Shown: positions 15,145-22,752 of the stretch, one piece after another
How the letters are laid out: each line of letters starts with the position of its first letter
Position numbering within the stretch: the stretch's first letter is position 1
Assembly (NCBI RefSeq): GCF_021026335.1
Contig: NZ_JAJNCY010000001.1
Span: forward strand, 248,001-312,000
DNA length: 64,000 bases
Reading direction: 5' to 3'
Source of the DNA: Rhizobium sp. C1
GTDB taxonomy: Bacteria > Pseudomonadota > Alphaproteobacteria > Rhizobiales > Rhizobiaceae
Notes under the pieces: generated by a model
What the model saw: the letters and a program-made list of their open reading frames with translations, nothing else
The model's database searches: none
What the model was told of the DNA's origin: nothing
Made by a program: the position numbers and the translations under genes

Positions 15145-17070
15145 TCAGTCGTCGAGGCCGCCGCTGATCACTCTCAGCGCCTGCCCGAATGTCTTGGCAA
15201 AATCGATCTCCTCCGGCTGGTCGGCCAGCATCTGATCAGTGTCGATCGCCGCCGCGAGATTGCCGGTGGCGATGCGGGTGACGGCCGGGCGAACCGGCTG
15301 CGGTTGGGTGGTTTGTTCACCGCGCGCCAGAATGTCGGCGAGTTCCTGGGCGGTGAGCTTCTTGTGGGTTTCGGTTGCGGCCTTGACCGACTTGATATGG
15401 TCGCGGCGCAAACGCGCGTGGTGGCGGGCGGCGTCCGTGTTGTCGAAGCCGGTGTCCTCAATGCAGGCTGCTTCGCAGATCAGGCGGTTCTTCAGATCGT
15501 AGACCTGGATCGGCTGGTGCAGTTTGTCCGGATCGAAGCGGAGCGTCACCTTCTGGCCCGCATGGGCGTTGAGCGCGACGTTCCAGTATCGGTTACCCTG
15601 GAAGTGGATTTCGCCGGAGCCGCGCTGGGCTCTCACGACATCAGAGGCGAGCAGCCAGAGGCTCTTCTGGCCTTCGGTCGGCCAACGAACCACCCAGGAC
15701 AGGTCTTCCATGGAGGCGCTGAAGGTCTCGTCGAAGGACCGGCCCTTGCAGGCGACGGCCTTGCGGCCGGTGCGGGCATTGTGGCGGGCGATTTCGCGGG
15801 CGACATGGTCGCGGAAGCCATCGAGAGGCACAGCGGCGTTGCCGTAGTTCTCGGGCTTGGCCATCGGGTTGTTGCCGGTATAGGCCCCGTCGCAATAGGG
15901 GTGCTTGGAAATCTCCTCGGCCAGGTCGCGCCAGGCACGCTCGATCGGCTTGGACTGCCCGGAATAGGGCGTTGTCCAGATCGTCTCGACGCCGAGCGTC
16001 GTCAGAAGCCCGCGCGGGTCTTCTTCGCGGATCTTGAAGCGGAAGCGCGTGCGGCTGCCGCCCGTGATCCATTTGGAGGCAAAGGCCCGGCCGTTATCGA
16101 GGAAAATCTTGTCGGGGATGCCGAACTGCTCGACCATGTCGCCGATGACCAGACGCACGGCCTCCCAGGTTTCGGCGTCGGTCAAGCGCCATGCCAGCAC
16201 CTTGCCGGAATGGAGATCCTGGATGCCGATGAGATAGAGGCGCACCGGCTTGTCGGACCATGGCACGCGGACGAAGACGTCCAGCTTGTGGCCGTCCATG
16301 TTGACGGCCTGCATGGCATGAAGGTGGGTGCGGCTGCGGCGCTGGGCAGGGAAGAGTTTCTTTGCTTTTTCCTCGCCGTCGCGGGCGAGAATAACGACGC
16401 TGTCCGGCACCTCGGCGTCGAAGCGACGGCGGAGTGACCGCTCGTTGGGGATTGGTGCCCATTTCTGCTTCTCGGCAGCGTCCAGCATGCGGCGATAGCA
16501 GCTGGAGAAGCCGGACTTGCTGTTGCGGAGGAAGTCGGACTTCAGGAAATCCCAAGCGTCCGGATGGCAATCGGCGCGTTTGGCCGTGGCGGCGTAGTTT
16601 GGAGCGAGCGCAGGCAGCCAGTCGGCGCGCTGGATGTTCACCACCATGCCGAACCAATTGTAGATCGTGGCGAGGCTCACATCGTGGCGGCTTGCGGAGA
16701 GCTGCATGGCGGCGGTCTGTGAAAGGCCTGCGGCTTCCAGTTCGAGGGCTTCCTGAAGTGCCTTCAACCGGCCTTCGCACATGATTTTATGTGCTTCCGG
16801 AAGGGCATTGTAGCGCGCCCAGAGCGCCTCACGGACTGGATTGGCGGTGCGATCGGTCTTTGCCTGATCCACGGCCATGATCTGCAGCTTCAGGCGGGCG
16901 GCGGCGGGCAGTGCGTTGATGTGGTATTCCATGCCGCCGCCGCGACCAGAGCGCTTCCGGGCGTGGGCATCCCAGGCCTTGGCCGCGCGGGCGAGTTGGC
17001 GCTCTGATGGCGGCAGGTCGGGCAGGTTGAGGCCGGCCAGCTCGGCTATGGTGAACCACTCGCGCGTCAT
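15145..17070 (-). CDS. muA: MuA-like DDE transposase
   Basis: 641 residues, close to Mu A (663). Order: N-terminal helix-turn-helix (about 1-70, REWFTIAELAG then RQLARAAKAWDAHARK), end-binding helical domains, RNase H-like catalytic core with D259 (NMDG), D325 (FLDNG) and E377 (PIERAW), a beta-barrel domain (RYWNVALNAHAGQKVTLRF), and a C-terminal part that would contact MuB and ClpX. It cuts and joins phage ends for integration and replicative transposition. Confidence 0.95.
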   Translation of the reverse strand: MTREWFTIAELAGLNLPDLPPSERQLARAAKAWDAHARKRSGRGGGMEYHINALPAAARLKLQIMAVDQAKTDRTANPVREALWARYNALPEAHKIMCEGRLKALQEALELEAAGLSQTAAMQLSASRHDVSLATIYNWFGMVVNIQRADWLPALAPNYAATAKRADCHPDAWDFLKSDFLRNSKSGFSSCYRRMLDAAEKQKWAPIPNERSLRRRFDAEVPDSVVILARDGEEKAKKLFPAQRRSRTHLHAMQAVNMDGHKLDVFVRVPWSDKPVRLYLIGIQDLHSGKVLAWRLTDAETWEAVRLVIGDMVEQFGIPDKIFLDNGRAFASKWITGGSRTRFRFKIREEDPRGLLTTLGVETIWTTPYSGQSKPIERAWRDLAEEISKHPYCDGAYTGNNPMAKPENYGNAAVPLDGFRDHVAREIARHNARTGRKAVACKGRSFDETFSASMEDLSWVVRWPTEGQKSLWLLASDVVRAQRGSGEIHFQGNRYWNVALNAHAGQKVTLRFDPDKLHQPIQVYDLKNRLICEAACIEDTGFDNTDAARHHARLRRDHIKSVKAATETHKKLTAQELADILARGEQTTQPQPVRPAVTRIATGNLAAAIDTDQMLADQPEEIDFAKTFGQALRVISGGLDD

Positions 17071-17264
17071 GCCTGACCTGTCTTTCTGGCTGTCATGTAG
17101 GCGCGGAAGGCGTCCTGGTGGGTCTTGACGAAACGGAGCGTTTCGAGGGCGGCTTTCATGTGGTCGATATGCAGCTCGCCGCGCGCGCCGGCATCAATGC
17201 GGACGTTCAGCCGGAGGAAGGTTTCCAGCGCGCCGATCTGGCTGTCGATCGAGACCTTGCTCAT
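17067..17264 (-). CDS. Small early phage protein, unknown
   Basis: 65 residues, helical (SQIGALETFLRLNVRIDAG, HMKAALETLRFVKTHQDAF). It overlaps the transposase start and the gene before it by four bases each. No family recognised. Confidence 0.6.
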   Translation of the reverse strand: MSKVSIDSQIGALETFLRLNVRIDAGARGELHIDHMKAALETLRFVKTHQDAFRAYMTARKTGQA

Positions 17265-17722
17265 CGGCGCACGTCCTTCACGTTGATGCGCGTCGCCATC
17301 AGCGCCTTCAGCTGCTTGCCGAGTTCGGCGCGTTCCTTCTGGATTTCGCCGATCTGGGCGAGCAGCGCCTCCTCACCGGCGAGCAGCGTCAGGCCGTCAT
17401 CCTTGATGACCTCGTCCCAGAGCCAGTAAGCGCCGGTGGCGCGCACAAAGGCTTTGAAGCGGGAGAGGGAAGGATCATGCGGCTTGCTCTCGGCCGTGTA
17501 GGCATCGAGCGTGGCGCGGCTGACCGAGGGCAGGCCGAGATATTGCGCCATGCGGGCGGCGATGACGCTGCGGTCATGCGGGCATTCGCGGATGGCGCGG
17601 GCCATGGCGCGCTTGATGCGGCTGCGGAACTTGTCGATGTCGAGCTGGTCAACGGCAGAGCGGACGGGAAAGCTCGCCTTGTCCTGGTCGAAGAGTTCGA
17701 ACTGGAGCGGGTTGCGGGACAT
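17261..17722 (-). CDS. Early phage protein with N-terminal LFDQD motif
   Basis: 153 residues from the ATG overlapping the ParB-like stop (TGATG). The protein starts MSRNPLQFELFDQDKAS, followed by a helix-turn-helix-like MAQYLGLPSVSRATLDAY, a WDEV tryptophan segment and a C-terminal coiled coil (LAQIGEIQKERAELGKQL). A DNA-binding role upstream of muA is possible. Similar proteins are seen in Mu-like phages of alphaproteobacteria; function unknown. Confidence 0.65.
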   Translation of the reverse strand: MSRNPLQFELFDQDKASFPVRSAVDQLDIDKFRSRIKRAMARAIRECPHDRSVIAARMAQYLGLPSVSRATLDAYTAESKPHDPSLSRFKAFVRATGAYWLWDEVIKDDGLTLLAGEEALLAQIGEIQKERAELGKQLKALMATRINVKDVRR

Positions 17723-18528
17723 CAGGCGGCCTCGTCGATGTCGGGCTGGATGTGCTCGACGAACTTCGCCTTGGTCTCGGCACTGGCGCGCCGCCAAGTG
17801 TCGATGAGACGGGAGAAAAGGACGGTTTGAGCGTCGGGCTTCGGCTTGGGGTCGCTGACGGCCTTCAGGGCGGTCTCCAGATCGGCACCGAATTGCAGCC
17901 CGACGGAGATATCGGCCTGCTTTTTTGGCTCCAATTTCGCGAGCTTCAGGAGCGTGGACTGGTTGTCCGCATGGGGAGTGCCGCGAAGCTTGGCGCGCAG
18001 GTTCGAATTGAGGTTTTGGGCGATCTGGTTCAGGCGCTCGTAGGAGCGCGTGGAAAGGCCCATCCGGTCGGCGACATGTTGGGCAAAGGTCGTCTTCTCG
18101 GCTTCTGCGCCGATTAATTCCGCCAAGTTGGCGGAATTACCGGGGCGGCCGGGCTCGATCTTGCCGTGCTTTCGCTCCCAAATCTCTCGGTAGGATTGGA
18201 CAAAGATGGCGCGGTCGATGACGGAAAGCTCGTTGCGGAAGAGGTTTTCCGTGATCTCAAGCAACTGGCCTTCGGCGGCATCGGCCTTGAAGACAAGGGC
18301 TTCAATCTCGGTCTCGTCATTGATCTCGAAGGCGCGCATGCGGTGAGCGCCGGCGATCAGCGTAAACTTGAAGCCTGTTTTGGCAGGCGTCGCGCGGACC
18401 GAGATCGGGTTGATGAGGCCGTGCTCGACGATGCTCTGCGCGATGATCAGCGCTTGCTCTTCTTCGACCTCGCGGAGGCGCTCCGGAACGAAGATGTCTT
18501 TGAGAGGGATGATCTTGAACTCGGTCAT
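17722..18528 (-). CDS. ParB/Srx-domain protein with helix-turn-helix
   Basis: 268 residues. The N-terminal ParB/Srx fold shows VEHGLINPISVRA, then AGAHRMRAFE in place of the ParB GERRxRA box, and ENLFRNELSVIDRAIF in place of ENLQREDLSPIE. Next is a helix-turn-helix (FAQHVADRMGLSTRSYERL). In ParB this fold binds CTP and loads a clamp on DNA; whether this protein does so is unknown. It lies between ner and muA, a place where Mu itself has no such gene. Confidence 0.82.
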   Translation of the reverse strand: MTEFKIIPLKDIFVPERLREVEEEQALIIAQSIVEHGLINPISVRATPAKTGFKFTLIAGAHRMRAFEINDETEIEALVFKADAAEGQLLEITENLFRNELSVIDRAIFVQSYREIWERKHGKIEPGRPGNSANLAELIGAEAEKTTFAQHVADRMGLSTRSYERLNQIAQNLNSNLRAKLRGTPHADNQSTLLKLAKLEPKKQADISVGLQFGADLETALKAVSDPKPKPDAQTVLFSRLIDTWRRASAETKAKFVEHIQPDIDEAA

Positions 18529-18881
18529 GCTGCATTCCTTGCGTCGGTCATTTTCTGGCCGAAAAACTCGCGGGCGCGGGTCTGTATGAGCCGGTAAATG
18601 GATGCGAATTCGGGGCTATCGAGGCGCTCATCGATGGTGCGAAGTGCGCGGTTGACCGCTTCGCGAGAGCGTTGCTGCAGCTCGACGACGCGGCGCTTTG
18701 GGACATGGAAGGTGCGGATGGTGATGTGGAGGGCGATCTGGCGCGCCAGCATCGCATCGAACTGCTGATGCGGCGGCTCGATGATGTCGCGCAGAGGAAG
18801 CCAGGCGAAAATGGTTTTGACGGCCGCGAAGCTGGCGGCCATTTGGGCGTCGAGGCGATCCTGAGCCGAGTACGGGTTCAC
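18525..18881 (-). CDS. Helix-turn-helix protein with DnaA domain IV-like pattern
   Basis: 118 residues from a GTG start that overlaps the previous stop as GTGA. The middle (DAMLARQIALHITIRTFHVP, RRVVELQQRSREAVNRALR) resembles the domain IV DNA-binding helices of DnaA, where RxIAMYL and DHSTVxxAVRxIE patterns occur, but the match is loose. It may be a DNA-binding early regulator. Confidence 0.6.
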   Translation of the reverse strand: MNPYSAQDRLDAQMAASFAAVKTIFAWLPLRDIIEPPHQQFDAMLARQIALHITIRTFHVPKRRVVELQQRSREAVNRALRTIDERLDSPEFASIYRLIQTRAREFFGQKMTDARNAA

Positions 18882-19027
18882 AGATAGGCCCTCGCGAAGG
18901 CTGCGATGGCCGCAACCAGCCCCGCCACCGCGACCGACCAAACGCAGAACAAATCGGCGGCGCGGCAAAGGGCAGGGCTCGTTGCGGGTATGAACGGCTT
19001 GACGATTTCAGACTTCAGTTTGGACAT
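18878..19027 (-). CDS. 49-residue membrane peptide in early operon
   Basis: An ATG frame of 49 codons starting MSKLKSEIVKPFIPATSPAL with one membrane helix (about residues 24-47, CVWSVAVAGLVAAIAAF). Its TGA is shared with the GTG start of the next gene (GTGA), the same coupling seen in the rest of the operon, which supports it as a gene. No clear ribosome binding site. Function unknown. Confidence 0.5.
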   Translation of the reverse strand: MSKLKSEIVKPFIPATSPALCRAADLFCVWSVAVAGLVAAIAAFARAYL

Positions 19028-19157
19028 GTGCGGGCTTTCGATTTCTGCTTTTCTCGTCTCAGCGGCGGGGTGACAGCCGGGCGACCTTTTCCTGGGCTAA
19101 AGGGGAGGATCGGCCTGCCGGAATGGACACCTGAAGGGCTAGAGCACCCCGCCGCAG

Positions 19158-19499
19158 TCAGGCCGCCGCCTGGATGGGGTCGATCGGCTCAACAGCGCGC
19201 TGGCGCTTCTTGCGAGTGAGTGGGCGATGGTAGTTTTCCATCGGCTGCGGATCCTTGCGGCGGCCATCGGCGTGGTAGCGCTCGCGCCACAGGAGGTGCG
19301 GGTGGGTCTTGAGGGCCGCGGCGATAGCGCGTTCTCCGGCCAGGTTGGGCTCCTGCAGAGTGCGGGAGGCCGTGCAACGGGCGAGGCCGTAACGGCGGTC
19401 AATGTCGCGGAAGGTGATGCCGGCCAGGACGAGCCGGGCCTTAATCTTCGCGATGGCGTCGAGCCGGCGCTGCATGGACTTGTCTATGCGCATATGCAT
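19158..19499 (-). CDS. ner: Ner-like transcriptional regulator
   Basis: 113 residues with the Ner/Nlp helix-turn-helix: IKARLVLAGITFRDIDRRYG, then IAAALKTHPHLLWRERY, where the last part is the family's ALxxxPxxLWPxRY signature. Ner shuts down early and repressor transcription in Mu. The ATG at 19499 has AAGGG before it (two more ATGs follow within nine codons). It is the first gene of the early operon, divergent from the repressor. Confidence 0.88.
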   Translation of the reverse strand: MHMRIDKSMQRRLDAIAKIKARLVLAGITFRDIDRRYGLARCTASRTLQEPNLAGERAIAAALKTHPHLLWRERYHADGRRKDPQPMENYHRPLTRKKRQRAVEPIDPIQAAA

Positions 19500-19514
19500 A
19501 ATCGCCCTTCGATC

Positions 19515-19548
19515 TTGAAAGGGAGGCCTGCAACGCCTCCCTTTTCAA
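19515..19548. promoter_or_regulatory. Hairpin in leader between repressor and ner
   Basis: GGGAGGC (19521-19527) pairs with GCCTCCC (19535-19541) around a seven-base loop; AAA/TTT and TTG/CAA extend the stem with one bulge. It ends about 15 bases before ner. It could act as an attenuator in the ner leader or as a weak bidirectional terminator, or be bound by a regulator. No direct evidence decides. Confidence 0.5.
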
Positions 19549-19581
19549 TGGGTTTGTGTTCGGTATCTATCGAAAGGACTA

Positions 19582-19620
19582 ACCCAAAATGGGTGTGTTG
19601 TAAACACCCAAAATGGGTGC
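19582..19620. promoter_or_regulatory. Twin palindromic operators of phage repressor/Ner
   Basis: Two copies of ACCCAAAATGGGTG, an imperfect palindrome (ACCCA-AAA-TGGGT), lie at 19582 and 19606, repeating every 24 bases. The second ends at the base before the repressor ATG, so bound protein would block translation start and transcription. A TTTACA-N17-TAGTCC early promoter can be read leftwards across copy one. Confidence 0.7.
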
Positions 19621-19995
19621 ATGGCGATGGTTGACGAAAAGGATATCTGGAAGGCGGCGGGAAAGCGGCTTGCAGAGGCTCGCGCACGAGCCGGCTACGC
19701 CTCTCGAAAGCAGTTTGCCGAGGCTTTTGGCAAACCGGAGCCGACACTTGCGAAGTACGAACAGGGTGCTCGCGAAATCCCTATGGCCCTTCTGGTTTGG
19801 CTGTCGGACACGCACCGGATCGATGTCGGATGGATCGTGACAGGGATCGGGGATGTGCTGCGGTCCGATGCCTCCGACCTCACGGTTGAAGAGGCATCAC
19901 TCTTGTCCGTTTTTCGTCGACTGCCCAAAGAGCGGCAGGACATCGTTCAGGAACACGCTGAATTCAATCTCGTGGTTTCCAAGCCTGCACCATGA
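19621..19995 (+). CDS. XRE-family phage repressor (c-like)
   Basis: 124 residues with an N-terminal helix-turn-helix (about 13-60: RLAEARARAGYASRKQFAEA, TLAKYEQGAREIP), then DTHRIDVGWIVTG and a short C-terminal helical part (SVFRRLPKERQDIV). It is divergent from ner and placed like Mu c. The ATG directly abuts an operator with no good ribosome binding site; a second in-frame ATG two codons later is possible. Its end overlaps the convergent gene by 32 bases. Confidence 0.8.
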   Translation: MAMVDEKDIWKAAGKRLAEARARAGYASRKQFAEAFGKPEPTLAKYEQGAREIPMALLVWLSDTHRIDVGWIVTGIGDVLRSDASDLTVEEASLLSVFRRLPKERQDIVQEHAEFNLVVSKPAP

Positions 19996-20161
19996 GCGGT
20001 GCGCGCTTATTCTCGTCGAGTGAGACCTCAAACCGCACATCGCCGAAGGTGGCTCGGGCCGCCTTTTCCAACTCGTCGAGTGCTCCCTTGAGCCTATCGG
20101 ATGCAATGCTTTTCACCGGCGCCGAGGCCAGAACGAACCCTAGAAATACTCGTCTTTTCAT
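19964..20161 (-). CDS. Small exported protein, unknown
   Basis: 65 residues: a short signal peptide (MKRRVFLGFVLASAPVKSIA) and an alpha-beta mature part (DELEKAARATFGDVRFEVSL). GGGAG sits six bases before the ATG, a strong site. It converges on the repressor gene. It could be phage cargo near the left end or flanking DNA. No family recognised. Confidence 0.55.
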   Translation of the reverse strand: MKRRVFLGFVLASAPVKSIASDRLKGALDELEKAARATFGDVRFEVSLDENKRAPLMVQAWKPRD

Positions 20162-20310
20162 GATGTCTCCCTTCGCGCCAAGCGCGTGATCAAACGTTTA
20201 ACATTCGGTTCGGTTGCGCAAGGATCGGCGGCAAAAGTGCTTGTTTATCAACACTATACACAGGCTTGAAACCCCACTTGCAGGCCCGCTTGACTCCAGT
20301 AACCATACGT

Positions 20311-20325
20311 GAACAAAATAGGAAC
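20311..20325 (+). promoter_or_regulatory. LexA/SOS box (GAAC-N7-GAAC)
   Basis: GAACAAAATAGGAAC fits the alphaproteobacterial LexA operator GAAC-N7-GAAC exactly. It lies 30 bases before a tiny plus-strand ORF with an AAGGAG ribosome binding site. The box predicts DNA-damage-induced transcription to the right. Confidence 0.7.
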
Positions 20326-20354
20326 ATAAACCTATCGTCAAGGAGAAAGTTCCT

Positions 20355-20459
20355 ATGTTCGCCGAGCCAAAGTTTATCGTCCTCCCATTCCGCCGCGCCC
20401 GTACCCGGACGGTTCACGGAAGGGCCGTTCGCTGGCAGCTTTCTCACAGTCGGCAATAG
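20355..20459 (+). CDS. 34-codon ORF behind SOS box, possibly truncated host gene
   Basis: ATG after AAGGAG with nine-base spacing gives MFAEPKFIVLPFRRARTRTV followed by 14 more residues and TAG. Start signals are good but the product is short and basic, and the HEPN-like gene begins (on the other strand) right behind it. It may be the 5' remnant of an SOS-controlled host gene cut by an insertion, or a true small peptide. Confidence 0.45.
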   Translation: MFAEPKFIVLPFRRARTRTVHGRAVRWQLSHSRQ

Positions 20460-20472
20460 ATGGTTGCAGAGC

Positions 20473-21825
20473 TTAGATTCGCTGCCTGCGGTGTTTCACC
20501 CAATTCAAAAACGTTTGCGTATCGTCCGCCGCTGCCGAACTTTGAAAATAGAGTTCGAGTTCTTGTGCTGTGGATCGAACGAGAGTTCTAGCCAGATCTG
20601 CCAAGCTATCACGACTACCGCTCAATCTTACGCTCAAGGTGGACCACGTGCCGTGCAGAACCCTAGATCTGTCTCGTACGAATCTCTTTGCAAATGCTTT
20701 TGTCGTAATCGGACTGGAAGGGGTAATTGGGTCGTCCGGCTTAAGAGAATAAAATGTGTCCATGGCAGCCAGAATTCGGCCCTCACTTCCGGCTGAGCTT
20801 TCAGCATGGAGCAGAACTTCGATCGCGGTTTCGAGTTTTGCTACGGCAATCGAATCGATGGGCTCCGCCAATCCTTGATGAAGCCAATAGGCCGCATCGC
20901 ACCATGCTTGCTCAAGCTTAGGGAGGCGAAAGTTTCCCGTCGCAAAGGATTGAACGCACTTTCCAACCGCTGAAATCACCGTGTTCGTTTCGCGTATGAT
21001 GTGTCCAAGATAGCCGTTGCCAATGGAAAGTCCTGGCTCCGTGTTCGAGAAGCCGCCAGTTTCACGACCGGCAGATACGGATAGAAAAACCTTCATTCCG
21101 GGTCCCCGCCTCGTCGCAAGCCGCGAAATGTTTCGCGTATCTAATCCGGGGGCCGCAAGTTGGAGAGCGACGAGCGCGAGATCAACTGCGAGGTCGCCGA
21201 TTTCGTACCCTCGCTCTCGGTCACAGTCGTCGATATTCACGACTGCTAGCCAGTGGGCGCGCTCCTTCCCCATGGCTTCAATTAGACGATCCAAGCCGCC
21301 CGCGGATGGCGATTGCGCTCTAAGGTCCAAATAGTATTCGCTCTTCACGACGTCTTCTATGAATAGGAACGTGACGGGACCAATTGAAAAACGCGGCGAA
21401 GGCCAGGGCGAAATCATGCAGGGAACGAAAATGGTCCGCTTAGCTGCTCGTTCTTTGAACCAAAATGCGAGGCGTTCTTGTAACGCTAGAACATCAGCTT
21501 CGCCAATTTGCATTGGGTCTCGGCCCAAATAATCTGACGTGAGAATTACAAAGAGTTCCTCCTGGAACGCAGAAAAAGATGTCCCACGTTCCATTTTTGG
21601 CGAACTCGAAAATAGTTTCTCAGCAAACTCATTGAACGGTTCGTTGCCGGGCCGAAGTATGCCGCACAAGCCATCGGGGCTTTGCCGTGCCCAAAAGAAC
21701 CCTCCGGCGCGAAGATCGTCTTCAGTGATCCGGCTTCGTTTCTGCGGTGCTGGCTTGGTTGCAACATTCTCCGCTATGCGGCGCAAAAGTCCAATTTCAT
21801 TTGCAAGACTAGGTGGTGTCGACAT
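20473..21825 (-). CDS. HEPN-like protein, possible defence or toxin gene
   Basis: Start at 21825 (MSTPPSLANEIGLL) after AAAGGGA; 450 residues. An alpha-beta N-terminal part is followed by a helical C-terminal domain (about 290-450) with FVRDRSRVLHGTW, which fits the HEPN Rx4-6H motif (Arg-x4-His). ApeA-like and related defence proteins combine a poorly conserved N-terminus with such a domain and act as RNases on infection. The gene is less GC-rich than the chromosome and stands alone near the phage end. The HEPN call is from one motif and helix content only. Confidence 0.55.
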   Translation of the reverse strand: MSTPPSLANEIGLLRRIAENVATKPAPQKRSRITEDDLRAGGFFWARQSPDGLCGILRPGNEPFNEFAEKLFSSSPKMERGTSFSAFQEELFVILTSDYLGRDPMQIGEADVLALQERLAFWFKERAAKRTIFVPCMISPWPSPRFSIGPVTFLFIEDVVKSEYYLDLRAQSPSAGGLDRLIEAMGKERAHWLAVVNIDDCDRERGYEIGDLAVDLALVALQLAAPGLDTRNISRLATRRGPGMKVFLSVSAGRETGGFSNTEPGLSIGNGYLGHIIRETNTVISAVGKCVQSFATGNFRLPKLEQAWCDAAYWLHQGLAEPIDSIAVAKLETAIEVLLHAESSAGSEGRILAAMDTFYSLKPDDPITPSSPITTKAFAKRFVRDRSRVLHGTWSTLSVRLSGSRDSLADLARTLVRSTAQELELYFQSSAAADDTQTFLNWVKHRRQRI

Positions 21826-22752
21826 TAATTCTGATCCCTTTGCACGCCGCATAAGCCTCAATATATCAAATTTGCTTTGAAACGCAGCGACTCGCCAGGG
21901 CACTTTCAGATCGCTTATCTCTTACCCCCGATCGCCCCGCCTGCCGAGTTTTCTTGGTTTTATTGCCACACTGATCCAGCTGGCTGAAGCGATTGATGTG
22001 CGAGTGGACGCATTAACGATGCCGGTTCTGAGCGGTCTACGGGTCATTGCCGAGCCCGCCAAAAGCTTAGAGGATTTGCTGGTCCGATGGCAAAGTTACG
22101 GACTGGTATTTTCAGCTAAAAATCGCGTGCCGATGCCTAGAACTCGGCGCTTCGGAACGTGCGAAAGCCAACTTTGTCAAAATGGCAAAGTTCGAATTGG
22201 AAACGGTGGTGTTGCAGGTGCCTGGTCTATGGTCTCTCACAGAGAGGGGGCAAAGCCTAAGGCCTTACTCAAAGGCGTTTGAGGGCAATTTTGAAGCGCG
22301 GACTGATAATTTGAAGGCGACTATTCAAAACGCGGAGCCCGTTTACTGCCTTCGTTTTTTGAGCCGCCGCGCCATGCTGGTGGTGTCAAGCCAACTCGCC
22401 CACGCTACGTCGGTCGAACGTGCTGAAAGCCCCAGGTTCCCGGTACTTCCCACTTGTTCCCGGATAATCCCGGCTTTGCCCGTCAATTCCAGAACTGGGT
22501 GTCAAACAACACTTCGCCCGTGTGGGCTTCGCGGCCATTCTAAATGGCCTTGACTGCGAGGCGGCGGGACGCAGGCCGCGGAATAGAACTTGGGGGGGAA
22601 TCCCACCGCGCTGCCCGACCCAGTATGGAACCCTTACCCCACCTTTCCCGTTTCCTTCCCTAAGCCCCGCGGACTTCCGTGTCCCGTTGACGCGGCGCGG
22701 CGAGGGTTTGTGTCGGGTCGTTTCAATTTTTCTCATCTATTTCAAAGGTACC
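21826..22752. other. 927-base stretch without a convincing gene; phage/host junction zone
   Basis: Composition is less GC-rich to about 22.4 kb. An open frame on the plus strand reads LIQLAEAIDVRVDAL near 21.97-22.01 kb, like the end of an XRE helix-turn-helix, then loses sense; it may be a decayed regulator. A perfect inverted repeat AACTTTG/CAAAGTT lies at 22170-22192. GAAGG/GCGGA-like words repeat near 22.29-22.35 kb. From 22.45 kb the sequence looks like an ordinary intergenic region leading to the oxidoreductase. I could not place the phage end. Confidence 0.5.

Noticed and set aside
14755-16437. 560-codon plus-strand frame across muB start and muA
   Set aside because: Opposes the catalytic core of the transposase; product looks like antisense read-through.
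20190-20456. 88-codon minus-strand frame opposite the SOS box and tiny ORF
   Set aside because: No ribosome binding site, odd composition, and it overlaps the LexA box and the better-supported plus-strand start.
22182-22553. 123-codon plus-strand frame in the junction zone
   Set aside because: Lacks a recognisable fold or start signal; only the first 60 codons look faintly protein-like.
22522-22752. 77-codon N-terminal extension of the FAD oxidoreductase
   Set aside because: Pro/Arg-rich low-sense sequence; the ATG at 22753 leads directly into the normal family N-terminus.
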